In this document: positions 1 to 9,406 of the stretch, one piece after another
Layout of the letters: each line of letters opens with the position of its first letter
Position numbering within the stretch: the stretch's first letter is position 1
NCBI RefSeq assembly: GCF_019802255.1
Contig: NZ_JAHYSS010000008.1
Coordinates: 147,729 to 211,728 of the forward strand
Direction: 5' to 3'
Source of the DNA: Pedobacter polysacchareus
Lineage (GTDB): Bacteria > Bacteroidota > Bacteroidia > Sphingobacteriales > Sphingobacteriaceae
DNA: 64,000 nt
Position numbers and translations under genes: made by a program
Notes under the pieces: model-generated
The model's database searches: none
Told to the model about the DNA's origin: nothing
Seen by the model: only the letters and a program-made list of their open reading frames with translations

Positions 1-652
1 ATAAAAGGTTCAGCTTCCAGCGGATTAAATATAAACCGAGCAGTCCAAAACTGATGGGCAAAACCGCTTGCTGAACTTTATGCCAGGAACTCAGGTGTAA
101 ACTGCCCATCGTCCATTGAATGATGGCTTGTAATTTGAAAGGATCGCTCAGGTATTGTACTAAAGCAAGACTGGCGGAAAACATTCCTGATACAATCATC
201 CCCGCCAGGATAATGGTAATTGAAGAAGAGTTTTTGGTGTAGCCAAAAATATAGGTCAGGGATACGGCTGCGGCCCCGAAAATAAAGGCAGAGATGTGGA
301 TAGACAGTAAGGGAATTAAGATGGCCAATGAGGCTCCAAACGCCGCCCCGGAAGAGATGCCCAGAATAAATGGATCTACCAATGGATTTCTAAAAACTGC
401 CTGTAACACTCCTCCGGCAGTAGCAAGCGCTGCGCCTACCAGGAAAGTCATCAATGCTCTTGGTAACCGGATGTTAAAAATGACATTCTCCACTACCAGC
501 GGACTTGCATGACTGGGATTGATCAGGCTTTTGATCCAGTCCCAAAAAGCGGCAATTCCAATATTGTCGGAAGAACCAATTAGTAAGGAAATGATCAGTA
601 CTGGGATCGGTAAACCATAAATAACAGTGTTGATTAATATACGACGGATCAT
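1..652 (-). CDS. FecCD-family ABC transporter permease (3' part cut by window start)
   Basis: This frame reads from an ATG at 652 down to the window edge without a stop, giving about 217 residues. It is the inner-membrane permease of an iron-siderophore, heme or cobalamin importer (BtuC/FecCD family). Visible family features are the hydrophobic N-terminal helix, the segment NIRLPRALMTFLVGAALA, the motif GGVLQAVFRNPLVDP followed by LGISSGAAFG, and further transmembrane stretches. The ATG overlaps the TGA stop of the upstream binding-protein gene (ATGA, 649-652), which indicates translational coupling in one operon. A permease of this family usually has about 330-350 residues, so roughly the last third lies outside the window. 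The family is secure; the substrate cannot be read from this part. Confidence 0.93.
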   Translation of the reverse strand, partial: MIRRILINTVIYGLPIPVLIISLLIGSSDNIGIAAFWDWIKSLINPSHASPLVVENVIFNIRLPRALMTFLVGAALATAGGVLQAVFRNPLVDPFILGISSGAAFGASLAILIPLLSIHISAFIFGAAAVSLTYIFGYTKNSSSITIILAGMIVSGMFSASLALVQYLSDPFKLQAIIQWTMGSLHLSSWHKVQQAVLPISFGLLGLYLIRWKLNLL

Positions 653-1677
653 AATTCTAAGATGAGTTTAGCCTTTTCTGTACCATACAATGCAGAAAGA
701 ATTTCCAGCTGTTCTGCATTAAGCGTAGTCGCAGCAGTACTTGGGTAACTGTAATGGTGGATAGCAATAGAAGCCAGAACAATTTTAAGCGTATGCGGGT
801 CGTATAGGAATGGCGGACTAAGATTGAATACTTTTTTCTCTTTCAAGGCGGTTAAAGAAGACAGTTCTTTTTGCTGGTATAACACACTTTCGTCCGTATT
901 CCAAAGCAGCATGATGTCTGGATTCCAGCTGATGAGGGTTTCGGGACTGATATTGGGCGCATCAATTTCATAAGGACAGGCATTCTCCAATCCAGCCATT
1001 TCAAAGCAATCGTTGATCAGTCCTTTTCTGCCGGTAGTCGAATAAATTCTTCCGCCGGACCAGGAGTAGTAAATGGTTTTCTTATTGCTGATGCTTTTGT
1101 TTTTTTCTTTAAGGATCTGGATTTTGCTTTCCGTAAAGGCGATCAACTCCTTCGCTCTGGCTGCTTTTCCAAGAAGGATGCCCAGGTTCAGGACCTCCTG
1201 ATTGAGTTGTCCGAAGTTTTGAGAAGTGATGCCGAATACCGGAATGCCCAGTTCTTTCAGCATTTGAATCGCATCAGTTTGATTGGACTGGATGATCACC
1301 AGATCTGGATTTAACTTGATGATGGTTTCCATACTCATTCCGCTTTCGGTTAACGTAGGCGTGGCGAGCAGCTTCGCTTTGATCCGAGTGTCAAGTTTTG
1401 AGAAATAAGGAAATACATTAGGATCCGTATAAACGCGATTCGGAATTCCAACGATGGCACTATCTGCCTGCAGCATGTAAAGTGCATCAAGGGCAGCAGG
1501 CACGAGGGAAACTACGCTTTGCGCAGGTGTGCTAAGACGGATGGTATCGCCAAGCGCGTCAACCGCCGTTATGGGATGGAATGTCTGATTTTTGTCGATT
1601 AGTTTAGGCTGACAGGAGCTGAATAATAAAGCCAATATCAGCAGGGAGAACATACAATGGTAAGGTGTCTTTTGCAT
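649..1677 (-). CDS. ABC transporter substrate-binding lipoprotein (BtuF/FepB-like)
   Basis: Periplasmic binding protein of the class that feeds FecCD permeases (Peripla_BP_2 fold), 342 aa. A lipoprotein signal is clear: a charged start, a hydrophobic stretch, and the lipobox FSSC at about residues 19-22. The mature part begins with a DALGDTIRLSTPAQSVVSL segment typical of the family and later has WNPDIMLLWNTDE. It lies directly upstream of, and overlaps by 4 nt, the permease gene. Ligands for such pairs are ferric siderophores, heme or vitamin B12. The 159-bp region upstream shows no B12 riboswitch box, and no TonB receptor adjoins the operon within the window, so the substrate stays open. 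Confidence 0.9.
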   Translation of the reverse strand: MQKTPYHCMFSLLILALLFSSCQPKLIDKNQTFHPITAVDALGDTIRLSTPAQSVVSLVPAALDALYMLQADSAIVGIPNRVYTDPNVFPYFSKLDTRIKAKLLATPTLTESGMSMETIIKLNPDLVIIQSNQTDAIQMLKELGIPVFGITSQNFGQLNQEVLNLGILLGKAARAKELIAFTESKIQILKEKNKSISNKKTIYYSWSGGRIYSTTGRKGLINDCFEMAGLENACPYEIDAPNISPETLISWNPDIMLLWNTDESVLYQQKELSSLTALKEKKVFNLSPPFLYDPHTLKIVLASIAIHHYSYPSTAATTLNAEQLEILSALYGTEKAKLILEL

Positions 1678-1836
1678 ATTACAATTATATAATGATCGGA
1701 TGTGAGGAGGATAAGTTGAGTATTAGAGCGAGCTTAGAATCCAAATTTTGGCTTGTGATGTAAAAAACAGCTGATTTATCCCAAATTATTTATAATATTG
1801 GTTTATAATAATTCAACATAAAGGGGAAAATCAACA

Positions 1837-2436
1837 ATGGCAGTAACACCACTGGACAATGAAGCGCATGTGCTAAAAAAAATAGCGCATGGTGACGAAC
1901 GATCGTTTGCGGAATTATTCCATTGGTATTCAAAGCCCCTTGCCGAATTTGTATTTAAGCTCACGGATTCTGTGGAAGTCACAGAAGAGATTATTCAGGA
2001 TTCCTTCATCAAGATCTGGCTGAAGCGGGAAATGCTCCCGGATATTCAAAATTTCAGTGGCTACCTATACATTTTATGTAGAAATGAAACTTTTTTAGTA
2101 CTCAAAAAGATGGCGGCTAAAAGTGTTTCACATGCAGTATTTGAAAAAGATGTGCTGCATGAACTGGCCTTGGAAAAGCTGGATAACCCAGCGGATGATT
2201 ACCGCAAACTGATTGAGATGGCAGTTGATAAATTGCCGGAGCAACAACAAAAGGTGTATAAGATGAGCCGGTACGATAGGTTAAAGCATGAGGAAATTGC
2301 AAAAGCACTTCAGCTATCTCCGGAAACCGTTAAAAAACACATCCAGCTGGCCGTCCAGTTTATTCGGAAAGATGTGAATGGCCGTATGGACATGAGCATC
2401 ATTTTGGTGCTGACCACTGCTTATTTCAGCAGTTAA
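1837..2436 (+). CDS. ECF-type RNA polymerase sigma-70 factor
   Basis: 199-aa extracytoplasmic-function sigma factor of the Bacteroidota type that works with a FecR anti-sigma factor. Region 2 spans about residues 22-85 (FAELFHWYSKPLAEFVFKLT, EEIIQDSFIKIW). Region 4 is at about 125-180 (LPEQQQKVYKMSRYD, HEEIAKALQLSPETVKKHI), which is the -35-binding helix-turn-helix. It lies 92 bp upstream of fecR and in line with the STN-bearing SusC gene, the standard transenvelope signalling order. It most likely directs transcription of the SusC/SusD/protease operon when substrate occupies the receptor. The ATG at 1837 follows an A-rich leader, as is usual in this phylum. Confidence 0.93.
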   Translation: MAVTPLDNEAHVLKKIAHGDERSFAELFHWYSKPLAEFVFKLTDSVEVTEEIIQDSFIKIWLKREMLPDIQNFSGYLYILCRNETFLVLKKMAAKSVSHAVFEKDVLHELALEKLDNPADDYRKLIEMAVDKLPEQQQKVYKMSRYDRLKHEEIAKALQLSPETVKKHIQLAVQFIRKDVNGRMDMSIILVLTTAYFSS

Positions 2437-2528
2437 AAAAAATATTTGATTTCCATTACCCCCTTTTCCCAGATTTTAACTCTTTAGTAATAAATGAGGC
2501 TGATTTTAAAGTCGCATTTAATGAATTT

Positions 2529-3731
2529 ATGCAAGAACAGAGATTTTCCTATTTATTTGAGCAGTATTTTAAACGACAAGGCAGCAATGCTGAGGTAAAA
2601 GAACTGATGCAGCTGATTCATTCGGGTGAGTTTGACGGGCAGCTGAAAACGCTGATCGATCAGCACTACGAAAACTTCATACCGCATCAAAGTCCGCTAT
2701 CTGCACAGCAGGAAAATCAGATTTTAAATGCAGTTCTACATAATAAATCAGCAGCATCAACATCAGAAATAACAACTCCTATAACTTTAAAGCTACGCTC
2801 TGGCAGGAAGCGCTGGGCCTGGATCGCTATTGCTGCTTCGGTTGCAATTGTTCTGGGGACAGGCTTCTTTGCTTACGATAACTATACTTATAAAAAAGAA
2901 CAGGAGTTTGCGGCCAACCTGATTGGTCCGGGCTCCAATAAAGCACGTTTGGTGTTGAGTAACGGAAAAGTGATTTTGTTGGATACCATGAAAAATGGAA
3001 GTCAGGCAGTGGAAGATGGAGTAGAGTTGACGAAAACAAAAGATGGAAAATTGATCTATCGGATTAAAGGGAAAGACAATGGCGATGATAAATCCATCAA
3101 TACCATTGAAACGCCTAGAGGAGGGCAATATGAGGTACAGCTTCCAGATGGCACCGAGGTCTGGTTAAATGCAGCTTCTTCTCTTAAATATTCCAATGCT
3201 TTTAATGGAAAAAAGAGAGAAGTTAGTCTAACAGGTGAGGCTTATTTTGAAGTGGCGCACCGGGATAACCAGCCTTTTGTGGTGCATACTAGTCAGCAGT
3301 CTGTGGAAGTACTGGGCACACATTTCAATGTCAATGCCTATGCTGATGATGAAAATCAAGTCACCACTTTGCTGGAAGGACGAGTGAAGACAAGCAGTAA
3401 ATCGTATTCGCTTTTACTGAAACCTGGTCAGCAGTCGATATTGAACTTAGAGAACGACCGTTTAAAAATAAAAGAAGCAGATCTGGAAACCGTCATGGCC
3501 TGGAAAAATGGAGACTTTATTTTTAAAGATGAAGACCTGGCCAGTGTGATGAAAAAAGTGGAGCGCTGGTATGATGTAGAAGTTGTTTTTGAGGGGGTGG
3601 ATCCAAAAGCCATTAAGCTGGGCGGCTGGGTATCCCGTTCAAAAAACATCTCCGCAGTCATCAAAATTATTGAACCAATCGCAGGCATAAAAATTAAAAT
3701 CGATGGAAGGAGGGTAACCGTGATGAAGTAA
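2529..3731 (+). CDS. FecR-family anti-sigma factor
   Basis: 400-aa single-pass inner-membrane regulator. The N-terminal about 95 residues are cytoplasmic and should hold the sigma factor. A transmembrane helix lies at about 97-115 (WAWIAIAASVAIVLGTGFF). The periplasmic FecR domain is at about 190-290 (ETPRGGQYEVQLPDGTEVWL, then GEAYFEVAHRD and LGTHFNVNAY). The DUF4974 domain is at about 325-400 (MKKVERWYDVEVVFEG) and contacts the STN domain of the receptor. Order and length match the Bacteroidota sigma/FecR/SusC-STN cascade. It is followed by a 10-bp hairpin before the SusC gene. Confidence 0.95.
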   Translation: MQEQRFSYLFEQYFKRQGSNAEVKELMQLIHSGEFDGQLKTLIDQHYENFIPHQSPLSAQQENQILNAVLHNKSAASTSEITTPITLKLRSGRKRWAWIAIAASVAIVLGTGFFAYDNYTYKKEQEFAANLIGPGSNKARLVLSNGKVILLDTMKNGSQAVEDGVELTKTKDGKLIYRIKGKDNGDDKSINTIETPRGGQYEVQLPDGTEVWLNAASSLKYSNAFNGKKREVSLTGEAYFEVAHRDNQPFVVHTSQQSVEVLGTHFNVNAYADDENQVTTLLEGRVKTSSKSYSLLLKPGQQSILNLENDRLKIKEADLETVMAWKNGDFIFKDEDLASVMKKVERWYDVEVVFEGVDPKAIKLGGWVSRSKNISAVIKIIEPIAGIKIKIDGRRVTVMK

Positions 3732-3759
3732 CTCTACTTTTCTCAGGGAATCTCAAAGA

Positions 3760-3785
3760 TTCAGGAGTGCGCTAACACTCCTGAA
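3760..3785 (+). terminator. 10-bp hairpin between fecR and susC
   Basis: Perfect inverted repeat TTCAGGAGTG / CACTCCTGAA with a 6-nt loop (CGCTAA). No T-run follows, so it is not a canonical intrinsic terminator. A partial terminator or mRNA-processing/stabilising hairpin that separates low regulator expression from high receptor expression fits its place. Confidence 0.5.
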
Positions 3786-3858
3786 ATGTATTGGATTATC
3801 CTTGAATACTTATTTATGCGAACAAACAACTAAACCAATAACCCAACAACTCAAATGT

Positions 3859-6800
3859 ATGAATTTTAGTAGTAATTTCTCCTACAGGATAAAATCCTGT
3901 TGGCAGAAGTTGAGTATATGCCCGGACTTGAAGCCTAACCAACTCAGTCCATCCCTAAGGCGAAAGATTATTATGCGTATTCAACTCATTTTTTTAATTG
4001 CATTTACTGCTATGCTGCAAGTTAGCGCCAGTGGTTTTGCTCAGAAAATCAACATCAACCAAACGAATATCAGCTTAGAAAAAGCACTGAAATTAATCCG
4101 TCAGCAAAGCGGTTACGATGTTTTGTATGACTCCAATGTCATTAAGAAACCGATAACTGTGGCGCTCAATGTGAAGAACGGAACTGTGGCTGATGCTTTA
4201 AAACAGTGTTTAACAGGGACTGGTTTTACCTATCGGATTGAAGAAAATACGATCCTAGTTAAAGAAAAGTCATATGTAGAAACAGTGGTTGAGCTCATCG
4301 GCCATCAGTTCGACGACAATGTCATCCGTGGTACAGTTTGGACGAAGAAAAATGGTATCAGTCTGCCTGGAGCAACAGTGATGGTTAAACGAACTAAAAA
4401 AGCGGTTTATGCAGATACCTATGGTCGTTTTGCAATTCGTGATGTGCTCCCAACAGATACCTTAGTCTGCAGTTATATCGGTTATATCACTCAGCATGTT
4501 CCGGTTGGCAAAGAAAGGGAGTTTTTGATTAAACTGGAAGAAACCACCAATGCTTTGGATGCAGTAGTGGTGCAGGCTTATGGACGAACAACACAGCGTT
4601 TAACTACAGGAAATATCGTTAGGGTGACCGCTTCGGATATCAGCAAGCAGTTGGCCGTAAATCCATTACTTGCGCTTCAGGGCTTGGTTCCTGGACTGGA
4701 GATTACGCGCTCCGACGGCAATGACATGAGTGTACCGAAAGTGGAATTACGCGGAAGAAGTTCTATCAATTCTAATTTTAGCGGGGCGCCACTGTATATT
4801 GTTGATGGTGTACCTTTAACGGTTCTGGGAGCAAAAAAAAGTGGTTCTGGCAACGAAACCCAAAGTTATATTTCCCCGGGATTGGACCAGGGTGGTTTGG
4901 CTAACTCCAGTGGGATTAGTCCATTGTATGGCATAAATCCAGCGGATATAGAATCTATAGAAGTCTTAAAAGACGCTGATGCTACGGCAATTTACGGAAG
5001 TCGTGGTGGAAATGGGGTAATTCTAATCACTACAAAGAAAGGAAAGACTGGAAAAACAACGTTGAATGCAAGCGGGAAGCAGGGGCTGAAACGAGTGGTT
5101 CAAAGATGGGATTTATTAAATACTGAACAGTACTTGGAGATGAGGAGGCAGGCTTTTAAAAATGATGGCATAACGCCAACAGCGATTAATGCCCCTGAAC
5201 TGTTAAAATATGATCCAAATAGATACACAGATTGGCAGGATTACCTTTATGGATATTCGGGTCAATATACCGATTTCCAGGCGGGGTTGTCGGGCGGTGA
5301 TGGACAAACAAGTTTCAGAACTTCGATTGCAGCTAACCGTGTAAAGGATGTTGCAGTAGTGAGTGGAGCAAATCAAAGAATTTCAGTTTCTTCAAACCTA
5401 TCGCATAAAAGTCTGGATCAGCGTTTCAGCATGACTTTCTCGAATTCTTTTGCCAGTTATATGAACAATGCCAGCAGTTTAGGCAATATCGCCATATTAC
5501 CTCCAAATGGACCGGAACCTTATGATGAAAAAGGAAAATTGAATTTTGGCCAGTGGCAAGACAATATGTTTGAATTTAGTATGTCACAAAGTAAAAGCAA
5601 GGGCAGTGGAACCTCCTTGACCTCGAGTTTGAATTTAGGATATTCTTTAATTAAGGATCTTTCCGTGAATGTAAACCTGGGGTATAATTCAATGTCTTCA
5701 GATCAACGATTTACTAACCCTCTTTCTGCTTTTAACCTGGTCACAAATCCAACGGCACAGTCGAGTATTTCTTCCGCAAATACCAATGTGAAAAATGTGG
5801 TGATAGAACCTCAGGCAGAATACAATATATTTATTGGAAAAGGTAAATTAAATGCATTGCTTGGTGCTACCTTTCAATCCACCTCAACAAAATTAACACG
5901 ATTGACGGCCCGAGGATTTGCTTCCGATGAACAATTGCAAAGTATCAACTCTGCGACCACTTTCGAGAATCAAGAAAGTGCATTATTTCATAAATATCTA
6001 GGTGTATTTGGAAGGTTAAATTACAATTGGGAAAATAAATATATCCTCAATTTAAACGGAAGACGTGATGGCAGCAGCCGTTTTGGTCCTGCCAATCGTT
6101 TTGGGAATTTTGGTTCTATTGGGGCAGCCTGGATTGCTTCTGAAGAACCTTGGATAAAAAATAGCCTACCTAAATTTATTAGTTTACTTAAGTTGAGGGG
6201 AAGTTATGGAGTTATTGGAAGCGATGGGATTGGAGACTATCAGTATTTAACACAATGGGGATCTAATGCTTCTGGCACAAAAATGAAGCCTTACGAAGGT
6301 GTTAATCCACTTGTTCCTCAGATTCAGCCAAATGATGATTTTCATTGGCAGCAAAATAAAAAGTCGGAAGTTGCTTTAGGACTTGCCTTCTTTAAGGATG
6401 TGGTCAACCTGGATATTTCCTTATACCGTGATTATTCCAATAATCAGTTATTGTCTTTCCCAACGCCTGGTTATACCGGTTTTACTAATGTGGTCTTAAA
6501 CTCACCAGCGGAAGTGGAGAACAGCGGGATTGAATTGAGTTTTTTTGCAAGAATAATGGATACTAAAAACTTCTCCTGGCAAGCAGGTTTTAATTTTTCG
6601 AAAAATAAAAATATATTAGCAGGGTACCCTAAATTTGAGGAATCTCCTTATTATGCGAGTTATAAAATTGGGCAATCCCTCAATAATACCTATGTTTTTC
6701 ATTTTACTGGTGTAGATCCTCAAACGGGAGAAAATACTTTTCAGGATGTTAATGGTGATGGTAAGATATTATATGTGACTAATATTCCAAGTGGTACTGG

Positions 6801-7293
6801 AACTGATGACCGTGTGATCGCCATCAATACTTCCCCAGATTTTTTTGGAGGGATGTCCCAAAGTTTCAGGTATAAAAATCTTTCCTTAACGGCCGGTTTT
6901 ACTTATTTCAAACAAAAGGGTTCAGAAAGAGTCGGACCGTCTGATAACAAAAACAGGAGTGTGTATGAGTATGAAAATACCTGGCAGAATCCAGGTGATC
7001 GGGCCCTCTTTTCTAAATTGACTACGGTCAACAAAACCAGCAATAACAATTATTCGACTTCCGATGCCGCTTATGTAGATGCGTCATTTATTCGACTTCA
7101 AAGTCTTCAGTTAGCTTATCTGTTACCTGTTGGTCGGTTAAATTCGATAGGTATCAGCAATCTGTCTGTGAATCTGACTGGTGATAATATTTTTGTCCTG
7201 AGTAACTATCATGGCCTGGATCCTGAGGTCAGACAATTTGGGTCCCAGCCATTAACAAGAACCATTACCATCGGTTTAAACTGTAGTTTTTAA
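3859..7293 (+). CDS. SusC/RagA-family TonB-dependent receptor with STN signalling domain
   Basis: Outer-membrane active-transport channel of about 1144 aa. The ATG at 3859 is preferred; the frame also opens at a TTG at 3802, and an internal ATG at 3973 starts directly at the signal peptide (MRIQLIFLIAFTAMLQVSAS). After the signal peptide comes a secretin/TonB short N-terminal (STN) domain (SLEKALKLIRQQSGYDVLYD), then a CarboxypepD_reg-like domain (PGATVMVKRTKKAVYADTYG), the TonB plug (LALQGLVPGLEI, LYIVDGVPL, IESIEVLKDADATAIYGSRG) and a long beta-barrel ending in a terminal F. The STN domain marks it as the receptor that signals to the FecR protein encoded just upstream. It pairs with the SusD gene 11 bp downstream. 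The substrate is unknown, but the operon carries a protease and no glycosidase. Confidence 0.95.
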   Translation: MNFSSNFSYRIKSCWQKLSICPDLKPNQLSPSLRRKIIMRIQLIFLIAFTAMLQVSASGFAQKININQTNISLEKALKLIRQQSGYDVLYDSNVIKKPITVALNVKNGTVADALKQCLTGTGFTYRIEENTILVKEKSYVETVVELIGHQFDDNVIRGTVWTKKNGISLPGATVMVKRTKKAVYADTYGRFAIRDVLPTDTLVCSYIGYITQHVPVGKEREFLIKLEETTNALDAVVVQAYGRTTQRLTTGNIVRVTASDISKQLAVNPLLALQGLVPGLEITRSDGNDMSVPKVELRGRSSINSNFSGAPLYIVDGVPLTVLGAKKSGSGNETQSYISPGLDQGGLANSSGISPLYGINPADIESIEVLKDADATAIYGSRGGNGVILITTKKGKTGKTTLNASGKQGLKRVVQRWDLLNTEQYLEMRRQAFKNDGITPTAINAPELLKYDPNRYTDWQDYLYGYSGQYTDFQAGLSGGDGQTSFRTSIAANRVKDVAVVSGANQRISVSSNLSHKSLDQRFSMTFSNSFASYMNNASSLGNIAILPPNGPEPYDEKGKLNFGQWQDNMFEFSMSQSKSKGSGTSLTSSLNLGYSLIKDLSVNVNLGYNSMSSDQRFTNPLSAFNLVTNPTAQSSISSANTNVKNVVIEPQAEYNIFIGKGKLNALLGATFQSTSTKLTRLTARGFASDEQLQSINSATTFENQESALFHKYLGVFGRLNYNWENKYILNLNGRRDGSSRFGPANRFGNFGSIGAAWIASEEPWIKNSLPKFISLLKLRGSYGVIGSDGIGDYQYLTQWGSNASGTKMKPYEGVNPLVPQIQPNDDFHWQQNKKSEVALGLAFFKDVVNLDISLYRDYSNNQLLSFPTPGYTGFTNVVLNSPAEVENSGIELSFFARIMDTKNFSWQAGFNFSKNKNILAGYPKFEESPYYASYKIGQSLNNTYVFHFTGVDPQTGENTFQDVNGDGKILYVTNIPSGTGTDDRVIAINTSPDFFGGMSQSFRYKNLSLTAGFTYFKQKGSERVGPSDNKNRSVYEYENTWQNPGDRALFSKLTTVNKTSNNNYSTSDAAYVDASFIRLQSLQLAYLLPVGRLNSIGISNLSVNLTGDNIFVLSNYHGLDPEVRQFGSQPLTRTITIGLNCSF

Positions 7294-7304
7294 TATAATA
7301 CTAA

Positions 7305-8798
7305 ATGATGATGAAAATGACTTATAGATATTTGAGCTGCGCAGTCATTGGTATTGCGCTTTTATTGACGAGCTGTAAGAAACTAGTGGATATAGATGAG
7401 CCCATAGATACGGTGACCAGTGCTAAGATTTTTTCTTCTGACGAGCAGGCCAACCAAACTTTGGCTGGTATGTATAGCCAAATGGTTTCTAGTGATGGAA
7501 CGCTGTCGATGTTAAATGGAGGAGCAACCATGTATGGAGGAATGGCTGCAGACGAGCTGGGCCTTAGTAATGGGGTGTTATTTGCAGAAGAGCAGGAAAT
7601 CAACAGCAATAAAATACTGGTGAACAACACCGTTTCGGAGAGTGTTTTATGGATGCAGACCTACAAAACAATATATACGGCCAATGCCATCCTGGATGGA
7701 GAGGCTGCTTCAACAGCGACAACACTGACCAAAGTGAAGCGGATTGAGCTTAAAGCTTCTTCCAGATTTTTTAGGGCCTTCAGTTTTTTCTACCTCACCA
7801 ATTTCTTTGGAGATATTCCCTTGCCATTGAGCAGCGACTATCGAAAGACGATCAGGTTAAAAAGAGCCAGTCGGGCGGAAGTATATGGACAGATCATTGC
7901 CGATTTAAAGGAGGCGATCATACTTTTTTCTGATCCTGAAGCCGCTGCGATGAGTAATACCAAGGCCAATAAAGTGGCGGCACAAGCCTTACTTGCCCGA
8001 GTTTATTTGTACATGCAGGATTGGGATAATGCCGAGAACTATGCGAATCAGGTGATTGCGAATTCTGCCTACAAATTAGAAGCCTTGGGACATGCATTTG
8101 ATCCGGATAGCAAGGAAACTGTGCTTCAATTCAGAATAAACCCGAGTACAAATGTGGGTGTGATTAATGAAATGACCCATTTTTTGCCGCTTGTTCCTTT
8201 ATCATTTTTGTCGGTATCTGATCAGGAATTTTTTTTAGATCCGAATAATTACCCTGAATTTGAAACTGCATTGATACCAAGAATAGCAGTAATGGAACAG
8301 CTGGTGAATGCTTTTGAACCCGATGACCAAAGAAAAATTACTTGGTTAAATTATAACCCAAGTCCGATTGATGCGCCTTATTTTGGGAGGAAGACTTATT
8401 TCGCTAACAAATATCCTAATTCTGAGAAGGATAAAACCAATTACGTGCTGATCAGGTTAGCAGAACTGCATTTGATCAGGGCAGAGGCGAGGGCAATGCT
8501 CAATAAAATCAGTCTGGCTGCAGAGGACATTGACTTGATCCGGAACAGAGCTGGACTGGGGAAAACAGCGGCAGCAAATCAGCAAAGTTTGCTAAACGCA
8601 ATTGCACAGGAGCGAAGAGTGGAGTTGTTTGCAGAATGGGGTCATCGTTTCTTTGACCTGAAAAGAACTGGTAAAGCAATTCTTGTCTTGTCGGCGGTAC
8701 CCGGAAAACAGGGTATTAGGGCTGATGACCTGCTGTTCCCTATTCCTCCCGTTGAAATTCTTGCCAATTCAAATCTTACGCAAAACCCAGGATACTAA
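7305..8798 (+). CDS. SusD/RagB-family substrate-binding outer-membrane lipoprotein
   Basis: 497-aa SusD-like lipoprotein, the lid and substrate-binding partner of the SusC gene 11 bp upstream. Lipobox LLTSC follows a hydrophobic signal. TPR-type helices and SusD landmarks are present: the ASSRFFRAFSFFYLTNFFGD block at about 150-170, the RLAELHLIRAEA block near the C-terminal third, DLIRNRAGL, QERRVELFAEWGHRFFDLKR, and an LTQNPGY end. Length is typical (450-600 aa). There are several in-frame ATGs at the start (MMMKM); the first is used here. Confidence 0.95.
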   Translation: MMMKMTYRYLSCAVIGIALLLTSCKKLVDIDEPIDTVTSAKIFSSDEQANQTLAGMYSQMVSSDGTLSMLNGGATMYGGMAADELGLSNGVLFAEEQEINSNKILVNNTVSESVLWMQTYKTIYTANAILDGEAASTATTLTKVKRIELKASSRFFRAFSFFYLTNFFGDIPLPLSSDYRKTIRLKRASRAEVYGQIIADLKEAIILFSDPEAAAMSNTKANKVAAQALLARVYLYMQDWDNAENYANQVIANSAYKLEALGHAFDPDSKETVLQFRINPSTNVGVINEMTHFLPLVPLSFLSVSDQEFFLDPNNYPEFETALIPRIAVMEQLVNAFEPDDQRKITWLNYNPSPIDAPYFGRKTYFANKYPNSEKDKTNYVLIRLAELHLIRAEARAMLNKISLAAEDIDLIRNRAGLGKTAAANQQSLLNAIAQERRVELFAEWGHRFFDLKRTGKAILVLSAVPGKQGIRADDLLFPIPPVEILANSNLTQNPGY

Positions 8799-8822
8799 AA
8801 AAATCAAATCACATATAAAACC

Positions 8823-9392
8823 ATGAAACCTTATTTATTAAACAAGGGCTGGAAGGGCTATGCCCTGATTGCGCTAAGCATTTCCCTGTTGTCTTCCTGC
8901 GAAGGCGCTGGAGATGTGCCTATTGAACGAAAAAAAATGCCCCGTTTTAGCGGCTCATCATTTAACCTGGAGGAGGAGTTTGTGGCCAGGCGAGGGTATA
9001 CTTCCTGTGGGATGACCTTTGAAGCAGATATTGTCAACCTCGGAGAACGGGGCAGTGGCGGTCAATACATTTGTATTCCGCTTGGGGATGCAGCAGCCGA
9101 TGAGGCTGCCTTGAACCTGGTGAACATGTTCAAGCCTTTTGCCTCTATCTACCTGACACAATGGGCTAAAACGGAAAACAAAGGAGTCATGATCGACTTG
9201 CGCAGTGACCGTCAGCAGCAGGGGAATAGAGTAGATTACAACTTGGAAAAGGAGCATTCCTTCAGCATTCCTGTAATCATTCTATCAGATGCAAAGTCTG
9301 CCATCAGAGCGAAAGGCTTTACCCAGCTCTTGAATAGCCTACCTGGGGTAACCAGTGTAAAAGCAACCGATCAATTCTCCATCGAAAACTAA
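8823..9392 (+). CDS. Small SusCD-associated lipoprotein of unknown function
   Basis: 189-aa protein with a lipoprotein signal (hydrophobic stretch then LLSSC, cysteine at about 26). I do not recognise a domain. The mature part mixes short beta and helical segments, with three further cysteines (SSC-type lipid anchor excluded: SC at about 61 and IC at about 83 are visible). It sits 24 bp after SusD and 14 bp before the metalloprotease gene, so it is almost certainly cotranscribed. An accessory surface-binding protein or a protease partner or inhibitor are the natural guesses. Nothing in the sequence decides between them. Confidence 0.7.
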   Translation: MKPYLLNKGWKGYALIALSISLLSSCEGAGDVPIERKKMPRFSGSSFNLEEEFVARRGYTSCGMTFEADIVNLGERGSGGQYICIPLGDAAADEAALNLVNMFKPFASIYLTQWAKTENKGVMIDLRSDRQQQGNRVDYNLEKEHSFSIPVIILSDAKSAIRAKGFTQLLNSLPGVTSVKATDQFSIEN

Positions 9393-9406
9393 TTTCAAAT
9401 CAAACA

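Noticed and set aside
1678..1836. Possible cobalamin riboswitch upstream of the BtuF-like gene
   Set aside because: The 159-bp spacer is too short and has no GCCACTG-type B12 box on the relevant strand.
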